A DNA stretch of 60,422 nt from a virus. Where the stretch lies: the IMG/VR virus record IMGVR_UViG_3300032047_000013, positions 1-60,422 of that record; one strand, given 5' to 3'. Shown here piece after piece: positions 52,722 to 59,287 of this stretch. Under the pieces are notes generated by a model. The model saw only the letters and a program-made list of their open reading frames with translations. It was not told the DNA's origin and made no database searches. Position numbers and translations under genes: made by a program. The first letter of the stretch is position 1. Every line of letters begins with the position of its first letter.

Positions 52722-52864
52722 AAGTAAGGTTGATTGGAAAGAAACTCTAGCCAGTCTAACACAGTGACTATTCCGTCTCCGTCATAATCGTAAAGCTTGT
52801 TGTCCGTTCCGAAGGAGTTGTAAAACCCTGCTACCTCCTGCATAAAGTCGAGAAAGTCCTGCAT
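52718..52864 (-). CDS. Small EF-hand/dockerin-like protein upstream of the terminase (48 aa)
   Basis: ATG overlaps the upstream stop (TAATG) and TGA overlaps the terminase TTG start, so it is translated in a chain. The product begins MQDFLDFMQEVAGFYNSFG and then has one calcium loop, DYDGDGIVTVLD, followed by WLEFLSN. The loop has Asp at 1, 3, 5 and 12, exactly as in dockerin repeats. It could be a minimal terminase partner or a calcium-sensing accessory; function unknown. Confidence 0.6.
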   Translation of the reverse strand: MQDFLDFMQEVAGFYNSFGTDNKLYDYDGDGIVTVLDWLEFLSNQPYF

Positions 52865-53046
52865 TAGAATACCTGACCCCACCTGTTGCTTCTGAAGCTA
52901 GGGGCTCCTGTTTTAGGGTTTTTGATATCCATGTGCTTACCGCATGGACACTGTATCTGATGCTGAGCCTTGTCGTCAACAAACCTGATGGTAACACCAG
53001 TCTTATCCTCTTCGTGATCTCCGCACTCGCAAATGTAAGTAGCCAT
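52864..53046 (-). CDS. Small zinc-ribbon protein (60 aa)
   Basis: Two Cys pairs, CEC near residues 6-8 and CPC near 33-35, frame a short beta hairpin, giving a compact zinc-binding ribbon. The C-terminus GAPSFRSNRWGQVF is conserved-looking, with a basic and aromatic end that could contact nucleic acid. Proteins of this size with CxC...CPCG occur next to terminase genes in marine phages (recalled). Binding of zinc is inferred. Confidence 0.6.
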   Translation of the reverse strand: MATYICECGDHEEDKTGVTIRFVDDKAQHQIQCPCGKHMDIKNPKTGAPSFRSNRWGQVF

Positions 53047-53048
53047 GA

Positions 53049-53180
53049 TTATCGACCTTGTGAAGCATAAGGCTTCTTGTAGTTAACTGAACCCTTACTC
53101 TTGGATGTCTTGGTCTTTGCGTGGACACCCTTCCTGCGAATACGCTTCTTCTTGTATTCTGAAATCTGAACTTTAGCCAT
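53049..53180 (-). CDS. Small highly basic protein (43 aa)
   Basis: The ATG frame gives MAKVQISEYKKKRIRRKGVHAKTKTSKSKG...YKKPYASQGR, about half Lys/Arg. The same sequence type occurs in other marine phages (recalled). It ends three bases before the zinc-ribbon gene and begins 20 bases after tRNA-Arg. It is likely to bind nucleic acid; function unknown. Confidence 0.6.
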   Translation of the reverse strand: MAKVQISEYKKKRIRRKGVHAKTKTSKSKGSVNYKKPYASQGR

Positions 53181-53199
53181 TCCTTTTAATTAAATTTCG

Positions 53200-53273
53200 T
53201 ACACCCGCAGGGACTCGAACCCCGAACCGTCGCCTTAGAAGGGCGATGCTCTATCCAGTTGAGCTACAGGTGC
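53200..53273 (-). tRNA. tRNA-Arg (anticodon UCU)
   Basis: A complete cloverleaf is readable on the minus strand: acceptor GCACCTG / CGGGTGT (one G-T and one T-G pair), D arm GCTC...GAGC, anticodon stem TCGCC/GGCGA with loop CTTCTAA (anticodon TCT), and T arm CGGGG-TTCGAGT-CCCTG. CCA is not encoded. It reads AGA, a codon common in AT-rich genes. Confidence 0.9.
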
Positions 53274-53278
53274 ATGTG

Positions 53279-53506
53279 TTACCTGCTTCTTCTTTTTTGC
53301 GGCCTGTTGTTGGCCCTGTTCTTAGATTCTGACTGAGGTGAGGTCTTATCAGACGTACCTACATGCGCTTCATCGAGACCATCACCGTTCCCGTATGTAC
53401 CCTTACGGCGGTTGATTTTGTTCAGAGAAGCCCTGTACTTCTTGGCTTTTCCGCCCTTTCCGTACTTAGCATACTCTTTCTGGTAGTCTCTTTTCTTGAG
53501 CTTCAT
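53279..53506 (-). CDS. Small basic protein, HNH-remnant-like (75 aa)
   Basis: KKRDYQKEYAKYGKGGKAKKYRASLNKINRRKGTYGNGDGLDEAHVG...SESKNRANNRPQKRRSR follows the layout of small phage HNH-like proteins (KEYxKY...R-x-x-NK-x-R...D-x-x-H...S-x-x-NR), but the D-H pair of the nuclease is here D-E-A-H and the second histidine is absent. It is probably a non-catalytic DNA-binding relative. A TATATTTG box lies four bases before its ATG. Confidence 0.6.
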   Translation of the reverse strand: MKLKKRDYQKEYAKYGKGGKAKKYRASLNKINRRKGTYGNGDGLDEAHVGTSDKTSPQSESKNRANNRPQKRRSR

Positions 53507-53510
53507 GGTA

Positions 53511-53518
53511 CAAATATA
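53511..53518 (-). promoter_or_regulatory. TATATTTG -7 box, near-leaderless
   Basis: Minus-strand TATATTTG between tRNA-Ile and the 75-residue protein gene, four bases before its ATG. The mRNA would start at or beside the initiation codon. The tRNA occupies the -33 position. Confidence 0.5.
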
Positions 53519-53526
53519 ATAAATTG

Positions 53527-53600
53527 TTGGGGCGGCGGGACTTGAACCCGCGACTTCCTGTGTATAAGACAGACGCTCTAACCAACTGAACTACGCCCCA
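53527..53600 (-). tRNA. tRNA-Ile (anticodon UAU)
   Basis: Minus-strand cloverleaf: acceptor TGGGGCG / CGCCCCA (all seven pairs), D arm GTTC...GAGC, anticodon stem TCTGT/ACAGG with loop CTTATAC, and T arm GCGGG-TTCAAGT-CCCGC. The anticodon by position is TAT, which reads the isoleucine codon AUA directly. Bacteria normally read AUA with a lysidine-modified CAU tRNA, so a UAU form is unusual. Confidence 0.85.
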
Positions 53601-53649
53601 GTTGATAAGCCCTTTATGCGTAGAAGGCCGTCTGACGAAAACCAACAAC

Positions 53650-53784
53650 TCAGTCTTCTTTGTCTTCGTTCCAGGAATCCTCCCAGAACTTATAATCTGT
53701 TTTATTGTGTTGCCATACTATTTTCTTCCAATCACTTAGAGAATCTTTCAGCGAAACCTCCGCTGTAGTCTTTTGCTTGTTCAA
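53650..53784 (-). CDS. Possible small Trp-rich protein (44 aa)
   Basis: An open frame from TTG, overlapping the end of the upstream gene by 53 bases, encodes LNKQKTTAEVSLKDSLSDWKKIVWQHNKTDYKFWEDSW-NEDKED. The amino-acid choice (four Trp, acidic tail) looks protein-like, but the start is a TTG only two bases after a GGAGG. It fills the otherwise empty stretch before tRNA-Ile. Confidence 0.3.
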   Translation of the reverse strand: MNKQKTTAEVSLKDSLSDWKKIVWQHNKTDYKFWEDSWNEDKED

Positions 53785-54022
53785 TCCCTCCACTTGTTTG
53801 TAGATCTTTAATCATTTGCTCTAGTCGCTGTCTTTCAACGATGAGTTCTTTGCAATCCGTAGCTGTCTGTTTGATCGACTGCAGCTCAGCTTTTCTGGCG
53901 CTCCCGTTGATCTCAGGATCAACTGGCTTTTTGATCTCATCAATCATATTATCTATGGCAGCTTCCATTGATGACATGAGCCTCTTGGCTGCGCTTACGG
54001 TATCAAACTTCTTCTTCGACAT
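53732..54022 (-). CDS. Hypothetical coiled-coil protein (96 aa)
   Basis: The ATG at 54022 (MSKKKFDTVSAAKRLMSSMEAAID) is preferred over an in-frame GTG 15 bases upstream. The product is almost wholly helical, with heptad-like spacing (MIDEIKKP...ELQSIKQTATDCKELIVERQRLEQMIKDLQ). Overlaps the co-chaperonin gene by 20 bases. Function unknown. Confidence 0.55.
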   Translation of the reverse strand: MSKKKFDTVSAAKRLMSSMEAAIDNMIDEIKKPVDPEINGSARKAELQSIKQTATDCKELIVERQRLEQMIKDLQTSGGIEQAKDYSGGFAERFSK

Positions 54023-54593
54023 ACATAAGGTCTTCACATCGAACCCTGTAGTAGACTACATCGTCGATAGTTATCTTGTATTGCATCTTATCTCTAAAGA
54101 CAACGGTGTCTCCAGCGTACACGTCCATCTCCTTAAGCCAGGGGGCGTCAAAACCAATGGTCCCCCTAGTAGTGGACTTGTCTTCAAGAGACACAACCTC
54201 AATAAGATCAGAAGAGACTTCCTCTTCAACAAACTCAGGTTTAATAAGGGTCCAACCAGCGAGGGTATATATGTGTCCACTTTTTGAACTCTTATATCCA
54301 ATGGCTTGATTGTTGATCGTGTGATCTGGGTCAAACCTAACCACGTAGTGGTTTTCGTGCCCAGTCAGCACCTGCCCTTCGTTCATGACTACCAGGTGGT
54401 GGAAGTACAGGGTGTCGCCCTCCTCTACTCCAGTGTCGTGCTTAAAAGGAGCGCATACGACTGGGCCTTCGGTAACCCTCCACTCGAACTCATTGAACTT
54501 AGAGTCGAGGTACAGCTTGGCGCCGTTGTTAAGCGTAATCTCGTCGTTAACTGGTTTCTCCAGCTCTACGACAAATAAATCAAGAGTCTTCAT
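54003..54593 (-). CDS. GroES-like co-chaperonin with two Cpn10 domains (196 aa)
   Basis: The first domain reads LFVVELEKPVNDEITLNNGAKLYLDSKFNEFEWRVTEGPVVCAPFKHDTGVEEGDTLYFHHLVV, the order of strands of Cpn10/GroES with its G-x-V-x-[AS] roof and V-x-x-GD-x-L motif. A second copy follows from about 130 (LIEVVSLEDK...RGTIGFDAPWLKEMDVYAGDTVVFRDKMQYKITIDDVVYYRVRCEDLMYVEE). Phages such as T4 replace host GroES to fold their capsid protein; a tandem-domain form probably makes a ring from fewer subunits. It is encoded within the virion region, fitting that role. Confidence 0.75.
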   Translation of the reverse strand: MKTLDLFVVELEKPVNDEITLNNGAKLYLDSKFNEFEWRVTEGPVVCAPFKHDTGVEEGDTLYFHHLVVMNEGQVLTGHENHYVVRFDPDHTINNQAIGYKSSKSGHIYTLAGWTLIKPEFVEEEVSSDLIEVVSLEDKSTTRGTIGFDAPWLKEMDVYAGDTVVFRDKMQYKITIDDVVYYRVRCEDLMYVEEEV

Positions 54594-54735
54594 TGTTGTA
54601 CGGGAACTTTTTGTTCAAGTACTCTTTTCTTTCCTGACATCCGCAGTCCTTGGAGTACTTCTCCACGAGCTGCTTAATGCCTGTAGCTTTGGTAAGCTTC
54701 TCTACAGTGTCGCCAAGGCCCTTGCTTTTAGACAT
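54580..54735 (-). CDS. Small conserved-looking protein (51 aa)
   Basis: The ATG frame gives MSKSKGLGDTVEKLTKATGIKQLVEKY-SKDCGCQERKEYLNKKFPY. The combination GLGD-T-[VI]-EK-[VL]-TK-x-TGIK followed by CGC-x-x-R-x-x-x-LN recurs in small phage proteins (recalled), possibly with a metal site at the CGC. It overlaps the co-chaperonin start by 14 bases and the next gene by one base. Confidence 0.6.
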   Translation of the reverse strand: MSKSKGLGDTVEKLTKATGIKQLVEKYSKDCGCQERKEYLNKKFPYNNEDS

Positions 54736-54971
54736 CAGAAATTCAAATCGTATTCAATTATACATGGCATATCATCTACAGACTTCCAGAGTACCTGACC
54801 CTCATCTGTTTGGATATAAACAAAGTAACGATTTTTTCCGTAACGATGCAAGTGTTTTCCATCTAATTCTATGGTAGACACTTTGCCGTTTCCAGCCTTC
54901 ATGCCCACGTAGTAAGCCATGGCATCTTTGGGGTCTCTGCCAATGACAATCTTCCTAATAAGTCCCTCCAT
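54735..54971 (-). CDS. Hypothetical conserved phage protein (78 aa)
   Basis: RKIVIGRDPKDAMAYYVGMKAGNGKVSTIELDGKHLHRYGKNRYFVYIQTDEGQVLWKSVDDMPCIIEYDLNF has a clear alpha-beta pattern and a distinctive end, VDDMPCIIEYDLNF, that I associate with an uncharacterised marine-phage family. One-base overlaps on both sides place it in one translational unit with the co-chaperonin. Confidence 0.6.
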   Translation of the reverse strand: MEGLIRKIVIGRDPKDAMAYYVGMKAGNGKVSTIELDGKHLHRYGKNRYFVYIQTDEGQVLWKSVDDMPCIIEYDLNF

Positions 54972-55273
54972 TAGTTTAGTGAAATACCGAGGTCTCCAAG
55001 CATGCCATCCAAATCAGGGCCGCTTTGATCCTCGTATGTGTTCTTTATAAATTCATTCATAATCTCCATCTCGGTATATGACTCCAAGTTGTAGCTGAAT
55101 ATAGCTTTCATGGTGCTGTTGTCGTCGTCGAAAGGAGTCAATACCCCAGTGACCACAACTGAAAGCACCTTCTCTCTCATACCATACCTCTCGATCAGCA
55201 TGTCCATCTTGTGATGGAGCTCCTGCATTTCAATCAAGAAGTCGTATTCCTCTGTATCTTTGTTCTCCATCAT
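54971..55273 (-). CDS. Hypothetical protein (100 aa)
   Basis: Acidic protein, with an N-terminal coiled helix (EYDFLIEMQELHHKMDMLIERYGMREK), a beta segment (VLSVVVTGVLTPFDD) and a helical C-terminus ending in DGMLGDLGISLN. The start is one of two adjacent ATG codons (55273 or 55270) a few bases from the divergent gene on the other strand. Function unknown. Confidence 0.55.
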   Translation of the reverse strand: MMENKDTEEYDFLIEMQELHHKMDMLIERYGMREKVLSVVVTGVLTPFDDDNSTMKAIFSYNLESYTEMEIMNEFIKNTYEDQSGPDLDGMLGDLGISLN

Positions 55274-55284
55274 CAATTCATTTC

Positions 55285-55704
55285 ATGCCCAAGAGTAGAG
55301 TCGGTAAAAACAAACTCTTTAGGGAGTTTTCCAAGCTTAATCAAAGGTACGTAAAAAACAACTACCTCAAGAGGCTTAGGGTTGTCAGCAGAGACTTCTG
55401 CAAGAAGAATGATATCTTCGAGAAAGAGCTCATGTTTATGCTGTGGGCTTACGACCTAGAGTTCTGGACGCTAAGGTACGCAGCAAAAGATTACGAGTAC
55501 TCAGAAAAGAAGCTATCGGAACGCATTGTGTATGAGCTAGTTAACAACGGTTACATCTACAAACACTTTGACAAGCTTACACCGTCTGACACATACGAAG
55601 ATCACCTCTTTAGAGAGGAAACGAAATACAACTTTAGGGTGAGATACGCCCTTACTCAAAAGGCAAGGCTTCTCGTACAGCGCTTTTACAGCGAGTTTAA
55701 TTGA
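55285..55704 (+). CDS. Putative winged-helix-like regulator (139 aa)
   Basis: The only plus-strand gene in the minus-strand late region. The protein is basic at the N-terminus, then has a predicted helix-turn-helix-wing arrangement (EKELMFMLWAYDLEFWTLRYAAKDYEYSEKKLSERIVYELVNNGYIYKHFDKL) and a final helical segment, YNFRVRYALTQKARLLVQRFY, reminiscent of MarR/PadR-type proteins. It starts 11 bases from the opposing gene, so shared control of the divergent pair is possible. The DNA-binding role is inference. Confidence 0.6.
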   Translation: MPKSRVGKNKLFREFSKLNQRYVKNNYLKRLRVVSRDFCKKNDIFEKELMFMLWAYDLEFWTLRYAAKDYEYSEKKLSERIVYELVNNGYIYKHFDKLTPSDTYEDHLFREETKYNFRVRYALTQKARLLVQRFYSEFN

Positions 55705-55796
55705 TCGAGAGCCATCTGGCCAAGCTCTTGAGCGTTTTCAAGGCCAGAGTTGGCTTCCATCCAAGCCTCTACGGATGCTATTTGAAGTTCAATCAT
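55686..55796 (-). CDS. Very small acidic helical protein (36 aa)
   Basis: ATG overlaps the stop of the upstream gene by one base. The product MIELQIASVEAWMEANSGLENAQELGQMAL-DQLNSL is one or two helices. Its last 19 bases run antisense to the end of the plus-strand winged-helix-like gene. Coupled layout supports expression; function unknown. Confidence 0.45.
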   Translation of the reverse strand: MIELQIASVEAWMEANSGLENAQELGQMALDQLNSL

Positions 55797-56224
55797 TAGG
55801 AAAGAAGATGACTTGTTCTGACGCCCTTAGAGCAGTAGGCGCCTTCAATAGTATATACGAATTCAAGTTCGATAGTATCTCCTTGAGATGGGTTTGTAAC
55901 ACCCATTGCGGTTAACGTGGTGTTGCTTGACAATAAAATAATATTACCTATAACAACTAAAAGAGTCAGCTCGAAATTAAATCTTTCTTTTTTCTTTGTG
56001 GTGACATTTCTGAACATACCGCTCAAAATAATACCAGAGGGCTGGAATGCGACCTGGGAGGAAAGAAGGCTTGTATCAGAAAGTGTGACGGCAACAGACG
56101 GAGCTATTGTATAAATGTCGTTTGAAGAGGATATAGACACGGCTGGTACGCCATAAGCCTCTATAGTATCGAGCCCCTCAGTAAAGGACTTTCCGTGGCC
56201 GTTATTTATTGATAGAGATGGCAT
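55796..56224 (-). CDS. Beta-rich hypothetical protein (142 aa)
   Basis: The ATG at 56224 (MPSLSINNGHGKSFTEGLDTIEAYGVPAVSI) lies one base after the upstream stop and is preferred over an in-frame GTG 18 bases earlier. The product is a polar beta protein with Ser/Thr-rich strands and a late pair of cysteines absent from most other structural proteins here. It may be a small virion or envelope-interacting protein, next to the endolysin gene. Confidence 0.5.
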   Translation of the reverse strand: MPSLSINNGHGKSFTEGLDTIEAYGVPAVSISSSNDIYTIAPSVAVTLSDTSLLSSQVAFQPSGIILSGMFRNVTTKKKERFNFELTLLVVIGNIILLSSNTTLTAMGVTNPSQGDTIELEFVYTIEGAYCSKGVRTSHLLS

Positions 56225-56225
56225 A

Positions 56226-56705
56226 TCAGAGTCCTTTACCAAATATCACTTCGTAGTAAGTCTTTCCCTCATCATCACGACAAGCCTTGAGACAGCGACC
56301 ACGATTAACGCCATCATGAACATAAGAGACGTGAACCCAATCAGGATTGTCTTCATCACCAAACTCCCAAATGAGCTGATCAAACGTAAGGTTATTGAGT
56401 ATATACTGGAAGATTTCAGCATTCGTACACTTTCCGTATACGTCTGCATCAAGGTCCAATGCTCTTCCCTCCACATGCTGACTACGAGTTGAGCCCCCGA
56501 TCGCAACATTGAGCTCAGCCGAACGATACCCGCTCGAAACGAATATAGGGCACTTGAAAGCACTCCTAAGAGGTTGAAATACGTGTTCTGCAACCGCCTT
56601 GAGATTTCCTTGTACCCAATCATCTGGAGTGTTATCTATATTAAGGCGCTTAGCCGTGATGCTTTTGGTCACCTCGGCGAGTGACAGATTTTTTGATAGC
56701 TTCAT
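56226..56705 (-). CDS. Endolysin, M15 peptidase (D,D-carboxypeptidase-like)
   Basis: 159 residues. The M15A zinc site is complete: H77 and D84 in QHVEGRALDLD and H125 in WVHVSY, with E114 (LIWEFG) as the likely catalytic acid and SSGYRS before it shaping the pocket. Such enzymes cut peptidoglycan peptide cross-links. There is no signal peptide, so release depends on the holin encoded at 12.3-12.7 kb. Overlaps a small basic ORF at its 5' end. Confidence 0.85.
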   Translation of the reverse strand: MKLSKNLSLAEVTKSITAKRLNIDNTPDDWVQGNLKAVAEHVFQPLRSAFKCPIFVSSGYRSAELNVAIGGSTRSQHVEGRALDLDADVYGKCTNAEIFQYILNNLTFDQLIWEFGDEDNPDWVHVSYVHDGVNRGRCLKACRDDEGKTYYEVIFGKGL

Positions 56706-56781
56706 TCTTAAGCCTTATTTTTTCATTTTCTACAACAGGGTCCTTTCGCTTGCGCTTGGGATTGAAGTAGAATTTTTTCAC
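56650..56781 (-). CDS. Possible small basic protein (43 aa)
   Basis: A GTG whose first bases overlap the upstream stop (GTGA) opens a frame encoding MKKFYFNPKRKRKDPVVENEKIRLKN-EAIKKSVTRRGDQKHHG. It fills the 72-base gap before the endolysin gene and continues 56 bases into it in another frame. The basic, non-random composition and the coupled start are in favour; the alternative start codon and overlap are against. Confidence 0.35.
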   Translation of the reverse strand: MKKFYFNPKRKRKDPVVENEKIRLKNEAIKKSVTRRGDQKHHG

Positions 56782-56993
56782 TTAGTACCAGTAAGCTTCC
56801 TATACTGATCAACAAGAGGCTTAGCAGCAGGTGTACCCTTGGCCTTCTTAATCTTGGCCTCTAGGCCTTTCTTCATTGCCTCTTTTCTAGGGTCATACTT
56901 ACCGCCCTTCTCCATGTAGCCCATCTTGTTACGGACGGCTGTAGGTAGCTTCTTCAGCCCCTTCTGGTCTGCAGTTGCTTTCTTGAGTTTCAT
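56778..56993 (-). CDS. Small basic protein (71 aa)
   Basis: MKLKKATADQKGLKKLPTAVRNKMGYMEKGGKYDPRKEAMKKGLEAKIKKAK is Lys-rich and helical with the K-GGK motif shared by several proteins of the window. Proteins with KGLKKLPT-x-VRNKMGY are found in many marine phages (recalled). Four-base overlap with the histone-like gene upstream. Function unknown. Confidence 0.6.
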   Translation of the reverse strand: MKLKKATADQKGLKKLPTAVRNKMGYMEKGGKYDPRKEAMKKGLEAKIKKAKGTPAAKPLVDQYRKLTGTK

Positions 56994-58060
56994 GAGTAGC
57001 GATCTCTCTTCTTATCAAGATTTGCTTTTCTCTTCTCCATTTTATCCTGCTGCTTTCCGTATCGCTTTACAATTCTTGCAGCTCTCTTCTTACCGATAGC
57101 TTTTGTCGTCTCCCTGTCATAGGAGGTAGCGCCTCTTTTCTTATTTTTTCTATCAGAGAAACCGATCTTCTTCTTTGTGATCGTGCCTTCACCAGCATCC
57201 ACCTCTTTTGTGCGCATGCGCTTGTAAGTGTTGCTATCGCCCTTGCCGCTCATCTTAGTCTTCATAGCAACTTTTCTGGTATCCGTAGACGGCCTCAAGG
57301 TTCGCTCATTGTTTGAGTAACCTGGGAGCATGTCTCTTCTATCCAGGGTCTCAATAGTCTTGGACCTACGCTTTGTGCTCTTGTTAGACATCTTGTAATT
57401 TTCAGCCCGACTCTTTCTGCCGCCATCTCTGAAAGACTCAGCTTTTTCTGCCTTCTTTCGCTTGATAGCGTCAGTGACCTTCTTCTCAAGTCGGTTCTTA
57501 ACGGCGCCTGCCTTGTTGTTGGCTTTTCTAATAGCAGCCTTAACCTTCTTCAAGGGACCTTTGCGGCCACCGTCTTCGTATTTACCTCCGTTTTTCATTC
57601 TACCTTTTGTTGCAAATTTATCCATGGCGGAAGACCTTCTGTCTTTCCTCTCCAGGGCACTCATTGATTTCTTATATATATCCTGTGAAGATTCTTTCTC
57701 CTTGGACTCTCCAGAAGATTGTTGTTCTTGTTCTTTGGAGCGAGCCTCCATGTTCTTCTTCATCTCCCCAACCTTATCCTTGAAGTTGGTTCTGCGCTCA
57801 TCGCGCTTAAGAAGCCTGTCCGTCTTGCTCTGTTGCTTAAGCTTATTCTTAGAAGCCTTTAGGTTCTCCTTGGAACCAACATTGTTGAAGCCTTTGGTCA
57901 TCAACTGCTTGGGGCCTCCTGCAGCCTTTGCAGCTTTAGCTCCCTTAGCAGCAGATCCTGCAGCCTTCATAGACTTAGCAGCCTTAAGTGCCTTAGCAGC
58001 TTTAAGTGCTTTTGCGGCTTTAAGTGCTTTTGCGGCTCCGAGTACTAGTGGTAATGGCAT
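56990..58060 (-). CDS. Histone H1-like Lys/Ala-rich protein (356 aa)
   Basis: The N-terminus carries four tandem AAKALK-type hexapeptides (residues 9-32) followed by AAGSAAKGAKAAKAAGG, like the tails of bacterial and eukaryotic H1 histones. The rest is extremely Lys/Arg-rich with G-G-[KR]-K and RDGGRKS motifs. It would bind and condense DNA and may be packaged. A TATATTTG box lies only four bases before the ATG. Confidence 0.65.
   Translation of the reverse strand: MPLPLVLGAAKALKAAKALKAAKALKAAKSMKAAGSAAKGAKAAKAAGGPKQLMTKGFNNVGSKENLKASKNKLKQQSKTDRLLKRDERRTNFKDKVGEMKKNMEARSKEQEQQSSGESKEKESSQDIYKKSMSALERKDRRSSAMDKFATKGRMKNGGKYEDGGRKGPLKKVKAAIRKANNKAGAVKNRLEKKVTDAIKRKKAEKAESFRDGGRKSRAENYKMSNKSTKRRSKTIETLDRRDMLPGYSNNERTLRPSTDTRKVAMKTKMSGKGDSNTYKRMRTKEVDAGEGTITKKKIGFSDRKNKKRGATSYDRETTKAIGKKRAARIVKRYGKQQDKMEKRKANLDKKRDRYS
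57965..58036 (-). repeat. Four tandem 18-bp units encoding AAKALK
   Basis: Within the histone-like gene four 18-bp copies follow one another. Two are identical, one differs slightly, and the fourth (AAKSMK) has diverged. The in-frame unit length allows expansion or contraction of the H1-like tail. Confidence 0.75.
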
Positions 58061-58064
58061 GGGG

Positions 58065-58072
58065 CAAATATA
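58065..58072 (-). promoter_or_regulatory. TATATTTG -7 box, near-leaderless
   Basis: Minus-strand TATATTTG, four bases before the ATG of the histone-like gene, in a 24-base gap. No TTG at standard spacing. Same arrangement as at 13811 and 53511. Confidence 0.5.
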
Positions 58073-58084
58073 ACACTAATCAAA

Positions 58085-58549
58085 TTAGTACTTCGTCTTC
58101 CTTAGCTTCATAAAACCACCCTTGGCATAAAGGCCTGCAGCACTAGCAGCCGTCTTGATCAAACCCGACTTTATAAACCCAGTACCCCTCTGATCGAGTA
58201 TACCATCAACCAAAGATCTAGTGTCAAGGTCGTAGTTGTCTCTCAACCCCTGCACAGTATCCTTTATCTCCCCAAGATTACCCATAGCATTTTTGATGCC
58301 ACCAGAAACATCTCCTTTGTCTTCAGGAGCCATCCTCTGAACCAAGTCAAGAAGGCCTTTCATCTCATCATCGGACATACCCTTGAGCTTGTCAAAATTA
58401 AGCCCAGGGAGATCTGTCAAACCCTTCAACTCCCGACCCGACATCTTCTGTGCCCGCTCAAGGAACTCAGATCTAGCGTCTGCACCCTTCTTGGCAGGGT
58501 CGCCTGGGCTGTTCAATGCCCCTCCAGCTTCGTACTTACGTAGTTTCAT
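58085..58549 (-). CDS. Hypothetical helical protein with KLRK termini (154 aa)
   Basis: The ATG at 58549 (MKLRKYEAGGALNSPGDPAKKG) is preferred over one 12 bases upstream. Helical, acidic middle (DDEMKGLLDLVQRMAPEDKGDVSGG), a short hydrophobic segment near the C-terminus (IKTAASAAGLYAKGG) and an end, FMKLRKTKY, that echoes the beginning. It is the most upstream gene of the minus-strand region and faces the long leader of the early genes. Confidence 0.55.
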   Translation of the reverse strand: MKLRKYEAGGALNSPGDPAKKGADARSEFLERAQKMSGRELKGLTDLPGLNFDKLKGMSDDEMKGLLDLVQRMAPEDKGDVSGGIKNAMGNLGEIKDTVQGLRDNYDLDTRSLVDGILDQRGTGFIKSGLIKTAASAAGLYAKGGFMKLRKTKY

Positions 58550-59287
58550 GCTTATATACAACTATTCTCGCGCCATAAAAGAAAAGGACTCCTCTGTGTA
58601 CACACAAAAATCATTTTTGGATGCTTAATCACGTCTGAATCGCTTAGATGCCGTAAAGGTATAAAGGAAAATCTTAAAAGTCAATAGTGAACGAACGGTT
58701 TAAGCAAGGACTCATAATACACTACTAATCAAAGGGTTAGGTAGCAGCCACATAGGTTTTGTTTGTAAGTCATGAATACCGATTAGAGCGAATTTTCGCC
58801 TCTGAAGGCAATGATCCGAAAAAATGCGGTAGAAATGTATAGGGTGGGGATTATATATATACACAGGCGAGGACCACTGAATCCGAAACGGATTCAAAAT
58901 AGCCTCAAACCCTCCCTTTAGGGAGGTTTTGGCATACTTTTCAGCTTTCTGCCAACTGACTGTAAGTCAGTTCTTTGCACCTTCTTACATGAAGCTTCGC
59001 TTTCAGCGGGAGAATCGAGGCAGCAGCTCCGAAACACCGAACAATCCCAACCCTATTCTACGAATAGACTGATTACCACCCCTTTAGGGGGTGATACAGA
59101 ACCGATTTTGGGACTGGCTCAACACTTCGTGTTGGGCATAGGAAACCGAAACTCAAAACCGATTGGCAGAGCGGTGTGTAACGCCGTAGTGTACGTAGTC
59201 AACTTGTTGACTTCCTGTGACTACCGAGGTTTGGCTTCAACCATTACTCTACCTTGTAGAGGAATGAAGTTGGGAAGATATAGAGTT

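Noticed and set aside
57462-58073. 203-codon plus-strand frame opposite the histone-like gene
   Set aside because: It is the complement of Lys/Ala-rich codons, giving a Phe/Leu/Ala-rich artefact, with no leader of its own.
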